Made by a program: the position numbers and the translations under genes. Below, piece after piece: positions 7,444 through 16,538 of a stretch of 64,000 nucleotides of DNA. The notes under the pieces are model-generated. The model saw nothing but the letters and a program-made list of their open reading frames with translations, searched no databases and was not told the origin of the DNA. This DNA is from an uncultured Polaribacter sp. (GTDB lineage: Bacteria > Bacteroidota > Bacteroidia > Flavobacteriales > Flavobacteriaceae). Location of the stretch: the NCBI RefSeq assembly GCF_947503875.1, contig NZ_CANNFH010000003.1, forward strand, positions 124,001-188,000, given 5' to 3'. How positions within the stretch are numbered: the first letter of the stretch is position 1; every line of letters starts with the position of its first letter.

Positions 7444-8532
7444 TTAATTCAAATTAAAAGCTTCATTTATTTCTTTATAAATAACCTCTCCTTTTACAAT
7501 ATTTAGACCTTTAAATAAGCTAGCATCTTGTTCGCAAGCTTTTTCCCAACCAAGGTTTGCCAATTTCAATATATAAGGTAGAGTAACATTGGTTAATGCC
7601 ATAGTAGATGTGTAAGGCACTGCACCAGGCATATTTGCTACACAATAATGTACAACATCATCTATAATATATGTAGGATCTTGATGTGTTGTAGCTCTGG
7701 TAGTTTCAAAACAACCTCCTTGATCTACTGCAACATCTACCACTACTGTTCCTGCGCGCATTTCTTTTAACATGTCTTTAGTAATTAATTTTGGTGCTTT
7801 ACCTCCTTTTACTAAAACGCCACCTACAATTAAATCATGTGTTTTAATAAGTTGTCTTATACTGTATTCACTAGAAAAAGCAGTGATTACGTGGTTTGGT
7901 AAAACATCATTTACATAACGTAAACGTTTCATATTAATATCCATTATAGTTACATGTGCGCCTAAACCTGCTGCCATTTTTGCAGCTTGCACGCCAACAA
8001 CGCCTGCTCCTAAAACCAACACTTTACCTGGTGTAACTCCTGGTACACCACCTAATAAAATGCCTCTACCTTTTACAGGTTTCTCTAAATATTTTGCGCC
8101 TTGTTGTATTGCCATTCTTCCTGCAACTTCAGACATTGGAGTTAGTAATGGTAAAGTACCTTCTGCATCTTCTACAGTTTCATAAGCAATACAAATGGCT
8201 TTACTTTGTATCATTGCATTGGTTAAAGTTTCACTAGAAGCAAAATGAAAATAGGTAAATACAATTTGGTTTTCTCTAATTAAAGGGTATTCTAATGCAA
8301 TTGGTTCTTTTACTTTTACAATCATTTCACTCTTTTGATACACATCTTCTATAGTTGGTAATATTATGGCACCAACTTCTTTATAATGTTTATCAAAAAA
8401 ACCACTTCCTTCTCCTGCTGTGGTTTGAATGTAAACTGTGTGATTTCTTTTTGTAAGTTCAAAAACGCCTGCAGGTGTCATACCTACTCTACTTTCGTTA
8501 TTTTTAATTTCTTTTGGAACACCGATTTTCAT
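7444..8532 (-). CDS. ald: Alanine dehydrogenase
   Basis: An NAD-dependent enzyme that interconverts L-alanine and pyruvate plus ammonia. Starting at the ATG at 8532 (KIGVPKEIKNNESRVGMTP), the catalytic residues fall at the canonical numbers: Arg15, Lys75 in VKVKEP and His96 in FTYFHF. VLVLGAGVVGVQAA is the Rossmann motif and VAVDQGGCFET holds the conserved Asp. An upstream in-frame ATG at 8562 would add ten residues; I prefer 8532 because of this numbering. The 362-residue length is typical. It stands alone between two convergent or terminated units and complements the degenerate paralogue at 2202-3398. Confidence 0.93.
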   Translation of the reverse strand: MKIGVPKEIKNNESRVGMTPAGVFELTKRNHTVYIQTTAGEGSGFFDKHYKEVGAIILPTIEDVYQKSEMIVKVKEPIALEYPLIRENQIVFTYFHFASSETLTNAMIQSKAICIAYETVEDAEGTLPLLTPMSEVAGRMAIQQGAKYLEKPVKGRGILLGGVPGVTPGKVLVLGAGVVGVQAAKMAAGLGAHVTIMDINMKRLRYVNDVLPNHVITAFSSEYSIRQLIKTHDLIVGGVLVKGGKAPKLITKDMLKEMRAGTVVVDVAVDQGGCFETTRATTHQDPTYIIDDVVHYCVANMPGAVPYTSTMALTNVTLPYILKLANLGWEKACEQDASLFKGLNIVKGEVIYKEINEAFNLN

Positions 8533-8686
8533 TTTGCTAAATTTAATGGTTTTTAAGTGCATAAATTTATACTAAAAATAAAGTAGTGCAATTAAAAAAA
8601 GTGTTCATTTTGATTTTTATTAATTCAATAATTTATAATTATAACAAAGACAATTATCAATTATTTTTATGATATTTTTTATCAAA

Positions 8687-8718
8687 AAAACAAAAATCAG
8701 ATTGTTGATTTTTGTTTT
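8687..8718. terminator. Bidirectional terminator between ald and the ECF operon
   Basis: AAAACAAAAATCA (8687-8699) pairs with TGATTTTTGTTTT (8706-8718), 13 base pairs with a six-base loop. T-runs follow on both strands. It lies 20 bases past the stop of the minus-strand gene ending at 8739, which it most likely terminates. Confidence 0.8.
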
Positions 8719-8738
8719 ATTTTTTTTAACAAATTAAT

Positions 8739-9851
8739 TTAATCAAAATCGAAACGAAGTCCCATAGAAATATTTCTAATTTCTGTGTCTTGAAAAAGAG
8801 GATTCATATCATATTTTACATACAAACTAGTAGTTTTATACCCAACATAAGCGCTTAAACCGTAATTTATTGTATTCATATTAAAATTATTAAATTGTAC
8901 TTGTTCTACATTTACACCATCTGTGTCTCTAAATTCTAAAAACTGTCTTGTGCCCAATTTAAAACCTACAAAACCTCCTACTCCAATTTTTACAGATTCA
9001 TTTCTTCTATCTCTTACAAAACCATCTTTATATTTTCTATTTTTAGAGAAATCCCATTCTAAATGTACAGGAAAATTCATTTGAACATGCCTTAATCTAC
9101 TTTCTGATAAATCTTCTGGAAAGACCTGTATTTCTGTAAAATCTCCATTTTTAACATGAAATTGGTTGTCTTCTAATCGCAAATTATTCCAAAGGAAAGA
9201 AACACCATATTTAAAATATAATTTAGAGGCATCTTCTGTAAACCTAGTTTTCCAACTAAAACCAACTTCATAAAAACGAGAACGCCAAAATTGATAATTA
9301 GAATCGTTTAAAGAGCTAAATTGATTGTCTTCTAAAACATTATTTGCACCTAATGCAAACACAACTTGGGTTGTAGTTCTTCTACTTTGACTCTTTTTTC
9401 TCTTCTTTTTTATTTTATTTTTGATTTCTTTTTTTGTCTCCTGTTCATCGTCTGTATCAATTTTAAAACGAAAAGTTGTACCCCCCACTTTAAAAGTACT
9501 TACGTCTTCGTTATCTAAATTTGTGTTATTAGAGCTCGCAATTTTACCATTGGTTTTATCTTGTACCAATAGTTGTAATAAATGTTCTTGCTCACTTACT
9601 TTAACTTCTATTTGTTTGGCATGATAGGCAGCAAGCTCTTGTTTTAAGGTGGTTGCTGTGCTCTCAGAAATTTCTCCTTTTTTCAGTCTTTTATCAATAT
9701 CTACAACTTTTAACTTTAAAGAATCTTTCTGACTTTTGGTAATAATTTCTATTCTTTTGGCTATTTTCTGTACTTCTTTTTCAAAAGTTTTTTCTTGTGA
9801 TTGGACAATTGTTGTGCATAACAACACTAGCGTAAATAGTATTCTTTTCAT
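8739..9851 (-). CDS. Secreted outer-membrane beta-barrel protein with coiled N-terminal region
   Basis: 370 residues. A signal peptide (MKRILFTLVLLCTTIVQSQ) is followed by a charged helical region rich in Lys and Glu (about 20-110) and a basic patch (KKEIKNKIKKKRKKSQSRR near 140-160). The C-terminal half has alternating hydrophobic strands that end in ISMGLRFDFD, typical of PorT-like outer-membrane barrels. It is the last gene of the operon that begins with an ECF sigma factor and a membrane protein, 112 bases after the latter with a dispersed repeat between. The specific function is unknown. An envelope-stress or surface-remodelling target is an inference from the operon. Confidence 0.75.
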   Translation of the reverse strand: MKRILFTLVLLCTTIVQSQEKTFEKEVQKIAKRIEIITKSQKDSLKLKVVDIDKRLKKGEISESTATTLKQELAAYHAKQIEVKVSEQEHLLQLLVQDKTNGKIASSNNTNLDNEDVSTFKVGGTTFRFKIDTDDEQETKKEIKNKIKKKRKKSQSRRTTTQVVFALGANNVLEDNQFSSLNDSNYQFWRSRFYEVGFSWKTRFTEDASKLYFKYGVSFLWNNLRLEDNQFHVKNGDFTEIQVFPEDLSESRLRHVQMNFPVHLEWDFSKNRKYKDGFVRDRRNESVKIGVGGFVGFKLGTRQFLEFRDTDGVNVEQVQFNNFNMNTINYGLSAYVGYKTTSLYVKYDMNPLFQDTEIRNISMGLRFDFD

Positions 9852-9922
9852 GTTTATGGTTTTAAAATTTTTATTTTTTTTATTAAGGTTTTACGGAGCA
9901 ATCTTTAATTTGGCCAGTATTA

Positions 9923-9960
9923 AGATTTCTCAATTCCACTGCGTTTCATTAAAATGACAA
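9923..9960 (-). repeat. TGTCATTTC element, copy 3 (single arm)
   Basis: AGATTTCTCAATTCCACTGC ending in AAAATGACAA matches one arm of the dispersed palindromic element. It sits within an operon, between the membrane protein gene and the barrel gene, and ends four bases before the stop codon at 9964. Confidence 0.65.
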
Positions 9961-9963
9961 TTG

Positions 9964-10821
9964 TTATTCGTTTCTAGATGCAATTGCAGAGGCAATATCT
10001 GTTACTCTTCGTTTTAATGATTTTAAGAAATTGTTGTTAAAAACATCTTCACTAATCGTATTTTCTACTTCTGCCAAAATAGTTTCAGGATCTACTTCTA
10101 AATTCGATTTTTTGAGCTCACTTTTAATCGTTTTTAAAACTTGATCTCTAGTAATATTATGTTTTGCATAATAGGCTTTTACTTCTTGGTTAGTATGTGT
10201 TACCGCGTATAACAAATCTGCGCCATTTACTTTAATTGTAATATTATCTTCTTTTTTTTCCGTTGATATTTGCTGCATTTTTTTATCAACTTTTGCAATA
10301 ACTATATTTTCTTTTGTTAAGGTATCCTTCTCTAATTTTTCGTTTTTACTAATTGCATTAGAAGTAAAATTTATTTTTTCCTTTGTTCTACTTTCTATAT
10401 TCGCTAATTTATTCAGTCTTGTCTCTTGTCTCTTGTCTATTGTCTCCTTTCCACTTACTGATGTCTCTTTTCCTTCTTCTAAAACATCTTTCGCTACAAT
10501 AACCTTCTCTTCTTTTATCTCCGTAAAAATTTCATCTATTTTATTTTTAACAGTAAATGTATCTATAACAATTGGATTATTAACAATAATTTCTTTAACG
10601 GGTTTTCCTTGCATGTTATCATCAGAAAAAACAGAAAAACCTACATAAATTAGTAACAAAATACCTGCTGCATAACCTGCATAATAAAACCATGCTTTCT
10701 TTTTTTGTTTTGGTTCTTCATCTAATTGCGCAGACAAACGATCCCAAGCAGAGGCTGAAGTTGCAAATGTTCTGTTTGCTAATTTCTCTTTTATTTCTTG
10801 ATCTATTTTATTTGTTTTCAT
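9964..10821 (-). CDS. Single-pass membrane protein, probable anti-sigma factor
   Basis: 285 residues: a cytoplasmic N-terminus (SAWDRLSAQLDEEPKQKKK), one transmembrane helix near residues 44-63 (WFYYAGYAAGILLLIYVGFSVF), then a long Lys/Glu-rich outer part. The position matches anti-sigma factors: the start overlaps the end of the ECF sigma gene by 14 bases. The Trp-containing N-terminal motif is common in flavobacterial anti-sigma-like proteins, but I see no zinc or FecR signature. Around 10415-10450 the coding sequence contains tandem GACAAGA units (coding for KETIDKRQETR) that also occur as intergenic repeats in this genome. Confidence 0.7.
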   Translation of the reverse strand: MKTNKIDQEIKEKLANRTFATSASAWDRLSAQLDEEPKQKKKAWFYYAGYAAGILLLIYVGFSVFSDDNMQGKPVKEIIVNNPIVIDTFTVKNKIDEIFTEIKEEKVIVAKDVLEEGKETSVSGKETIDKRQETRLNKLANIESRTKEKINFTSNAISKNEKLEKDTLTKENIVIAKVDKKMQQISTEKKEDNITIKVNGADLLYAVTHTNQEVKAYYAKHNITRDQVLKTIKSELKKSNLEVDPETILAEVENTISEDVFNNNFLKSLKRRVTDIASAIASRNE

Positions 10822-11365
10822 GAATTATCGTATTCATTTTATTATAATTTTGCTGCAAAAGTTTACGTGCTTTAAACAATTGCGATTTTGATGTACTTTC
10901 TGAAATGCTTAATTTCTTTGCAATTTCTGAATGTTTGTAACCTTCTATGGCAAATAAATTAAACACCATTTTGTAACCTTCTGGCAAACTATCTATTAAC
11001 TTTTGAATGTCTTCAACGCTTGTATTTTCTAAATTTACTGTAGCTTCATTATCAAACACATAATCATCATCAGATAAGTTGATAACCTTTTTTTTACGCA
11101 AATAAGAAATACAAGTATTTACCATAATTCTTCTTATCCAACCTTCAAAACTTCCATCAAAATTAAATTTATCTAAGTTTTTAAAAACTTTAAAAAAACC
11201 TTGTAATAATAAATCTTCTGCATGATGTAAATCTTTTACGTATTGCCTACAAACACCCAACATTTTAGGAGAATGCTGATCAAACAATTGTTTTTGCGCT
11301 TCTCTATTGTTGTCAATCGCCTTTTTAATTAACGATTTTTCGCTTTGTAATTTTATAATTTTCAA
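10808..11365 (-). CDS. ECF RNA polymerase sigma factor
   Basis: 185 residues with both sigma domains: region 2 (AQKQLFDQHSPKMLGVCRQY, DAEDLLLQGFFKVFKNLDKF-like, FEGWIRRIMVNTCISYLRKKK) and region 4 (LPEGYKMVFNLFAIEGYKHS, EIAKKLSISESTSKSQLFKARK). It is first in an operon with a membrane protein, which it overlaps by 14 bases, and an outer-membrane protein. This suggests a sigma factor held by its membrane neighbour. I cannot say whether it is the SigP partner of PorX; that would need comparison with known SigP. Confidence 0.92.
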   Translation of the reverse strand: MKIIKLQSEKSLIKKAIDNNREAQKQLFDQHSPKMLGVCRQYVKDLHHAEDLLLQGFFKVFKNLDKFNFDGSFEGWIRRIMVNTCISYLRKKKVINLSDDDYVFDNEATVNLENTSVEDIQKLIDSLPEGYKMVFNLFAIEGYKHSEIAKKLSISESTSKSQLFKARKLLQQNYNKMNTIIHENK

Positions 11366-11393
11366 GCTTTTGAATTTGATTTTTGTTGCCTTA

Positions 11394-11401
11394 CAAATAT
11401 A
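11394..11401 (-). promoter_or_regulatory. -7 promoter element for the ECF sigma operon
   Basis: Minus-strand TATATTTG fits TAnnTTTG and ends 28 bases before the ATG at 11365. This looks like a housekeeping promoter rather than an ECF autoregulated one. Confidence 0.5.
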
Positions 11402-11597
11402 TAGACTACCAAGGTTTTAAAAAGGTTGCCTGAAAAAAAATAATTTTTATGAAATCAGTTGTTTTTACTTGTAATATAAATTTTGAACAAAGTATATTAT
11501 GATAAAAAACGCATACCCACTGTATTATTTTTAATTGATATTGTTGTATTTTCGTATAGGAGTATTAATTATTAATTTTTAATAACAAAATTTATTC

Positions 11598-12794
11598 ATG
11601 AAAAAAATAATTGCATTTACTGTATTACTAATCTCTTATTTCAATTCATTTTCTCAAGATACTTTTGAGAAAGGATATTTTATAAAAAATTCTGGAGAAA
11701 AAGTGAATTGTCTTATAAAAAATTTGGATTTATTAAATAATCCTAAAGACTTCACCTATAAAATTAATGAAGACAGTAAAGCATTAAAAGCATCTATTGA
11801 TGATGTACAACTATTTGAAATCTACAACATATCAAAATACGAAAGACATACAGTAGATATAGATAGATCTAGTGAAAACTTGAGTGAATTGAGCTTAACA
11901 AGAAAAGTTAAATTTTATACAGAGCAGTTGTTTTTAAAAGTATTAATTGAAGGTAAAGCAAACCTATATTATTATGCAGAAACAGGTTTATCTAGGTTTT
12001 TTTACAGCCATAACAATGGGAATATACAACAATTAGTTTACAAGAGCTATTTAACTAGAGACGGATATAAAGTAAATAAAAACAACTATTTTAAACAACA
12101 AATACTTAATGATTTAATCTGTAAAAAAATTACAGAGGGAAAAGTTAAAAAGTTAAAATATCGTAAGGCAGATTTAGTTAATATTTTTGTATTTTACAAT
12201 ACCTGTACTAATTCAAAAATAACGAACTATACTTTAGAAAATTCAAAAACCTCAAAAAATATAGTGAATATAAATATGAAGTCTGGCGTTAATTTTTCTT
12301 CGTTCTTTTTGGAAGATAACGTGAGTGCACTAAGAGACCTTGATTTCGGAAATATAGCAACTTTTAGATTTGGTTTAGAGCTAGAATACGTAATGGCATT
12401 TAACAATAACAAATGGGCTTTAATTACAGAACCTTCTTATGTTTCTGTATATAAATCCTCTAGAGCAGATACTATAGGTAGAGAAACTATAATTGAATAT
12501 TCTTCTATAGAAGTGCCTTTTGGCCTGAGACATTACATGTATACAAATAAAAATTCTAAACTTTTTATAAATGCATCAATTGTATATGATATCCCTTTAA
12601 ACTCTAAAATAACTGGAGAAAATAATTTAGAAATTGACCCTGTAATAAATTATAGTTTTGGTTTGGGCTATAAGTTTAAGGACAAAATTAGTATTGAGTA
12701 TAGAATGTTTACCACTAGAGATGCGCTAGGCTATATTAACAGAATTGGAGATTTTAATTCTACATCTCTTGTATTAGGTTATACATTATTTTAA
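11598..12794 (+). CDS. Secreted protein with C-terminal outer-membrane beta-barrel
   Basis: 398 residues. The signal peptide is MKKIIAFTVLLISYFNSFSQ. Residues 21-200 form a domain that starts KGYFIKNSGEKVNCLIKNLD, which is frequent in flavobacterial surface proteins of unknown role, and contains two cysteine-bearing stretches. From about residue 225 on, alternating strands (VNINMKSGVNFSSFF, EVPFGLRHYMY, YSFGLGYKFKDKISIEYRMF) suggest a PorT-like barrel ending in an aromatic residue (LGYTLF). It is monocistronic. The upstream TATTTTCG (11547-11554) is only a loose -7 match. Function unknown. Confidence 0.75.
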   Translation: MKKIIAFTVLLISYFNSFSQDTFEKGYFIKNSGEKVNCLIKNLDLLNNPKDFTYKINEDSKALKASIDDVQLFEIYNISKYERHTVDIDRSSENLSELSLTRKVKFYTEQLFLKVLIEGKANLYYYAETGLSRFFYSHNNGNIQQLVYKSYLTRDGYKVNKNNYFKQQILNDLICKKITEGKVKKLKYRKADLVNIFVFYNTCTNSKITNYTLENSKTSKNIVNINMKSGVNFSSFFLEDNVSALRDLDFGNIATFRFGLELEYVMAFNNNKWALITEPSYVSVYKSSRADTIGRETIIEYSSIEVPFGLRHYMYTNKNSKLFINASIVYDIPLNSKITGENNLEIDPVINYSFGLGYKFKDKISIEYRMFTTRDALGYINRIGDFNSTSLVLGYTLF

Positions 12795-12840
12795 AGAATC
12801 CTTAAATTTTAATGCTTTTTTAAAATTAAAATTTAAGCAA

Positions 12841-13188
12841 AAAAAAGTCCCGATATAAAAACGGGACTAGTTTAAGTTAAAGCTTTTAATGAAATGCTTT
12901 ACAACTTTTAGGTAATCGCCCTTTTTAAATTTTAATAATAAAGAACGTATAATTATTAAAAATTCCCGATGAAAAAATCAAGACTGTTTTAACTTACAAT
13001 TTAAAACTGCATACTGATTTACTGAGTACTGCTTACTTTTTAATGCGTTGCTTTGCAACTTTCAAGTAATCGCACTTTTTAAATTTTAATAATAAAGAAA
13101 GTTTTAATTTTAAAAGATCCCGATGTAAAATCGGGACTAGTTCAACTTACAATTTTTAATGCGTTGCTTTGCAACTTTTAAAAATTGA
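12841..13188. repeat. Tandem hairpin array of three degenerating units (400-base gap between convergent genes)
   Basis: Each unit starts with a CCCGAT-type hairpin: GTCCCG/CGGGAC at 12847-12867, a decayed copy at 12963-12984, and CCCGAT/ATCGGG at 13119-13135. A conserved block follows: TTYAACTTACAATTT, TTTTAATGCGTTGCTTTGCA, then AGTAATCGCACTTTTTAAAT and TTTAATAATAAAGAA. Unit spacing is 116-156 bases and the third unit is cut short. The GTTGC-TTT-GCAAC inside is a second hairpin. Read on the minus strand, the first and third hairpins are followed by T-runs and would terminate priA. Nothing else was seen in this gap. Confidence 0.75.
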
Positions 13189-13194
13189 GTTTCA

Positions 13195-15639
13195 CTAGTA
13201 CGCATCCACATCAATAATAAAACGGATAGGTCTAAAATCTTTTACAGCTTCAAAGGTATTTCTAATCTTAGTAATTTGTGCTTTTGTATTTCCTAAGCTT
13301 TGTTTTGGCGGAATTTTAATCACAATATTTTTAATATATTGATTTCTAATTCTTGCTACAGCAGGTGCTGTTGGTCCTAAAACATTTTCACCAAAAGAAT
13401 TGTACAAGGCTTTAAACAACCAATTTACACCAACATCTACCTTATTATAATCTCTGTGTTTTAGTGTAATTTTAATAATCCTATAAAATGGTGGGTATTT
13501 ATATTGCCAACGATCTTGTAGCTGTTCTTTATACATTTCTGTATAATTTGTAGTAGATACTTGTTGTAATATTTGATGATAAGGATTGTAGGTTTGTATG
13601 GCAACATTACCTTGTTTTTTGCTACGTCCTGCTCTACCAGAAACTTGTACCATCATATCATAAGCACGTTCATGCGCTCTAAAATCTGGATAATTTAGCA
13701 TAGTATCTGCATTTAAAACGCCAACTAAAGAAACGTTTTCAAAATCTAAACCTTTAGATAGCATTTGGGTTCCCACCAAAATATCTATTTCTTTCGCTTC
13801 AAAAGCGCCAATTATTTTTTGATAGCCAAATTTACCACGAGTCGTGTCTAAATCCATTCTGCCAATTTTATAATCTAGAAATAACTCTTTAAGTTCTAAC
13901 TCAATTTGCTCTGTACCAAAACCTTTGGTATCTAAAGTATTACTTCCGCAAGCGGAACAAGAATTGGGCATTGCACGTTGATAATTGCAATAATGACAAC
14001 GTAATTCGTACCTAAATTTATGAAACGTTAAGGTAACATCACAATTTGGACATTCAGGTGAAACACCACAAGTTTTGCATTCTACAACTGGCGAATAACC
14101 ACGCCTGTTTTGAAATAAAATAACTTGTTCTTTTTCCTCTAAAGCTTCAGTTATTAATTTTAGTAACCTGTCAGAAAAATGGCCTTTCATTTCCTTTTTT
14201 CTGTGTTTCTCTTTTACGTCTATTAATTCAATTTTTGGCAATTGCACATTGCCATGTCGTCTATTGAGTGCTACAAAACCATATTTTTTTTGTTGCGCGT
14301 TAAAATAGCTTTCTAAAGATGGTGTTGCAGAACCTAACAAAATTTTTGCTTTGTGCAGTTTTGCCAATACAATAGCGCCATCTCTTGCATTATATCTTGG
14401 TGATGGTTCAAATTGTTTGTAGGAAGTTTCGTGTTCTTCATCTACCACAATTAAACCTAAATTAGAAAACGGTAAAAACACAGACGATCTTGCACCTAAA
14501 ATAATTTGCGCTTTGGTTTTATTTTCTAAAACATTCTGCCAAACCTCTACCCTTTCATTTATAGAGTATTTGGAATGAAAAACAGAAATTTGATCTCCAA
14601 AATAAAATTGTAAACGGGTTATAATTTGTGTGGTTAACGCAATTTCTGGCAATAAAAATAAAACTTGCTGGCCAGCATCTAAAACTTCTTGTATTAAACG
14701 TGTATAGACTTCTGTTTTACCAGAACTTGTAATTCCGTGTAATAATGTAACGTCTTTTTCTTTAAAGGTTTGCTTAATTTCGTCTAATGCTTTTTCTTGA
14801 TGTTCATTAAGCGTTTTTAAAGCATTTGTAGTTCCTTTAAAACTAATTCTGTCTTTTTGAATTTCATAAAATTCAAAAATACCTTTGGTTACTAAACTTT
14901 TTAAAATAGCTGCAGAAACCTTGGCTTGTGTTTCTAAATCCTTAACTTTTATTGGTTTTTTTGTAGTGTTTAGTTGAAAAAAGGTAAGTACAGCTTCTCT
15001 TTGTTTTTTTGCTCTAGACAACTCTTCTAAAAGCGTATTTAAAGCAGTATCTGAATTGTATTGGTCTTGCAAACGTATATATTTTACCAATTTTGGTTTG
15101 TACGTTTCGTAAATTTCTTCTTTAATATACAGTGCAGATTTTTTTATTAAAGCATTTACAATAGGCATTACTTTTTTCTTCCCCAAAATGTCTGCAATTT
15201 GATGAATGGTTAATTGCGATTGATGCTGCAAAGCTTCAAAAATTAAAAATTCATCATCTTCTAAAATGGATTCGTCTGTAAACGTTTCGTTTTTATAAAT
15301 AATGGTTTCACTTTCTAACAAAAAAGCAGACGGTAAAGAAGCTCTGTAAACTTCGCCTAAAGAACACATATAATAATTAGCAATCCATTGCCAATGTTGC
15401 AATTGCAACTCATTTACCAATGGTTTTTCGTCTAATATTTGATGAATATCTTTTGCTTCATACAAAGTTGGTGCTGTAGTATGAATGTTAAATACCAAAC
15501 CTGTGTACATTTTACTTTTTCCGAAAGAAACAGCAACACGCATTCCTTTTTGTAAGAAATTGGCTTCTTCTTCAGTTACTGCATAGGTAAATGTTTTTTG
15601 CAGTGGAATGGGTAATATGAGATCTATAAAATGAATAAT
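13195..15639 (-). CDS. priA: Primosomal helicase PriA, apparently with an ATT start
   Basis: PriA restarts stalled replication forks. GITSSGKTEVYTRL (Walker A), VDEEHE (Walker B) and eight paired cysteines (CKTCGVSPECPNC, CHYCNYQ, CSACGS) are all present. The first ATG (15543) would remove the conserved PriA start. Upstream codons in the same frame read HFIDLILPIPLQKTFTYAV directly into MRVAVSFGKSKMYTGLVF. Between the in-frame stop (15651-15649) and this segment there is no ATG, GTG or TTG, only ATA (15645) and ATT (15639, 15636). A -7 element at 15658-15665 fits a start there. I infer an ATT start, giving about 814 residues, but a point error cannot be excluded. Confidence 0.9.
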   Translation of the reverse strand: MIHFIDLILPIPLQKTFTYAVTEEEANFLQKGMRVAVSFGKSKMYTGLVFNIHTTAPTLYEAKDIHQILDEKPLVNELQLQHWQWIANYYMCSLGEVYRASLPSAFLLESETIIYKNETFTDESILEDDEFLIFEALQHQSQLTIHQIADILGKKKVMPIVNALIKKSALYIKEEIYETYKPKLVKYIRLQDQYNSDTALNTLLEELSRAKKQREAVLTFFQLNTTKKPIKVKDLETQAKVSAAILKSLVTKGIFEFYEIQKDRISFKGTTNALKTLNEHQEKALDEIKQTFKEKDVTLLHGITSSGKTEVYTRLIQEVLDAGQQVLFLLPEIALTTQIITRLQFYFGDQISVFHSKYSINERVEVWQNVLENKTKAQIILGARSSVFLPFSNLGLIVVDEEHETSYKQFEPSPRYNARDGAIVLAKLHKAKILLGSATPSLESYFNAQQKKYGFVALNRRHGNVQLPKIELIDVKEKHRKKEMKGHFSDRLLKLITEALEEKEQVILFQNRRGYSPVVECKTCGVSPECPNCDVTLTFHKFRYELRCHYCNYQRAMPNSCSACGSNTLDTKGFGTEQIELELKELFLDYKIGRMDLDTTRGKFGYQKIIGAFEAKEIDILVGTQMLSKGLDFENVSLVGVLNADTMLNYPDFRAHERAYDMMVQVSGRAGRSKKQGNVAIQTYNPYHQILQQVSTTNYTEMYKEQLQDRWQYKYPPFYRIIKITLKHRDYNKVDVGVNWLFKALYNSFGENVLGPTAPAVARIRNQYIKNIVIKIPPKQSLGNTKAQITKIRNTFEAVKDFRPIRFIIDVDAY

Positions 15640-15657
15640 TGTTATGTTTTAGAATAT

Positions 15658-15665
15658 CAAAATTA
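15658..15665 (-). promoter_or_regulatory. -7 promoter element for priA
   Basis: Minus-strand TAATTTTG fits TAnnTTTG. It predicts a transcript starting near 15651, about 12-15 bases before the two ATT codons proposed as the start. Confidence 0.5.
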
Positions 15666-15769
15666 CATAAAATGAAGTGATTCTTGTTATGTATGTTAGA
15701 ATAATTGAATTAAAATTGAGTCCTTAAAAAAAACTAAAGCTAAGTTTAGAATTTAGGCTAGCAAACAAG

Positions 15770-15852
15770 TTTAGCCGTGATTGAAACATTTGTTTGAGCT
15801 CTTTTTTGTTCTTTTTCTGAACAAAAAAAGCGAGTGTTGAAAGCGCGATTAA
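15770..15852 (-). repeat. Dispersed hairpin element, copy 4 (reverse orientation)
   Basis: It begins TTAGCCGTGATTGAAAC, a near copy of the end of the 3911-4070 element read in reverse. It then forms a strong stem: GAGCTCTTTTTTGTTC against GAACAAAAAAAGCGAG, and ends GTGTTGAAAGCGCGATTA. It lies between priA and ung, whose genes point the same way. Confidence 0.7.
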
Positions 15853-15865
15853 GCTTCAAAAAAAA

Positions 15866-16531
15866 TTACCAACTAATTGGCTTTTCTCCAATTTCTTGCA
15901 AAATAGTATTGGTTTTAGAGAAATGTTTGTTGCCAAACCAATAGCCTCTATTGGCACTTAAAGGACTTGGATGCCCACTTTCTAAAATAAAATGTTTTTT
16001 CTTGTGAATTAACTTGGCTTTTTTCTTTGCAAAACCGCCCCAAAGTAAAAAAACTACATTTTCTTTTTCTTTGGATATTTTTTGAATTACAGTGTCTGTA
16101 AAGGTTTCCCAGCCTTGTTTTTGATGACTGCCAGCATTGTGTGCTCTAACTGTTAAGGTAGCATTTAGCAACAAAACGCCTTGTTTTGCCCATTTTTCTA
16201 AATTCCCACTTTGTGGATACTCTTTGTTTAAATCGGTTTGAATTTCTTTAAATATATTTACTAAAGACGGTGGATGTTTTATACCATCTTGCACAGAAAA
16301 ACACAAACCATTTGCCTGATTCTCTCCATGATAAGGATCTTGGCCAATAATTACCACTTTTAGCTCTTTTAAACTACAAAAATTAAAGGCCGCAAAAATT
16401 TCTTCTTCTTTTGGGAAACATTGGTTTTTGGTGTATTCTTCCTTTACAAATGTTATCAAACTCTTAAAATATGGCTTTTCAAACTCGGTTTGGAGTATAT
16501 TTTTCCAGCTATCAGCTATTTTTACTTGCAT
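15866..16531 (-). CDS. ung: Uracil-DNA glycosylase
   Basis: 221 residues, normal for family 1 UDG, which removes uracil from DNA as the first step of base excision repair. VVIIGQDPYHGENQANGLCF contains the catalytic Asp and water-activating motif. LLNATLTVRAHNAGSH and the C-terminal HPSPLSANRGYWFGNKHFSK (DNA-intercalation loop) complete the signature. It is divergent from mutS2 and shares a short intergenic region with it. Confidence 0.96.
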   Translation of the reverse strand: MQVKIADSWKNILQTEFEKPYFKSLITFVKEEYTKNQCFPKEEEIFAAFNFCSLKELKVVIIGQDPYHGENQANGLCFSVQDGIKHPPSLVNIFKEIQTDLNKEYPQSGNLEKWAKQGVLLLNATLTVRAHNAGSHQKQGWETFTDTVIQKISKEKENVVFLLWGGFAKKKAKLIHKKKHFILESGHPSPLSANRGYWFGNKHFSKTNTILQEIGEKPISW

Positions 16532-16538
16532 TGTTCCT

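Noticed and set aside
10808..11365. Naming this ECF sigma factor SigP, partner of PorX
   Set aside because: PorX is in the same window but not in the same operon, and the sequence motifs are generic to ECF factors.
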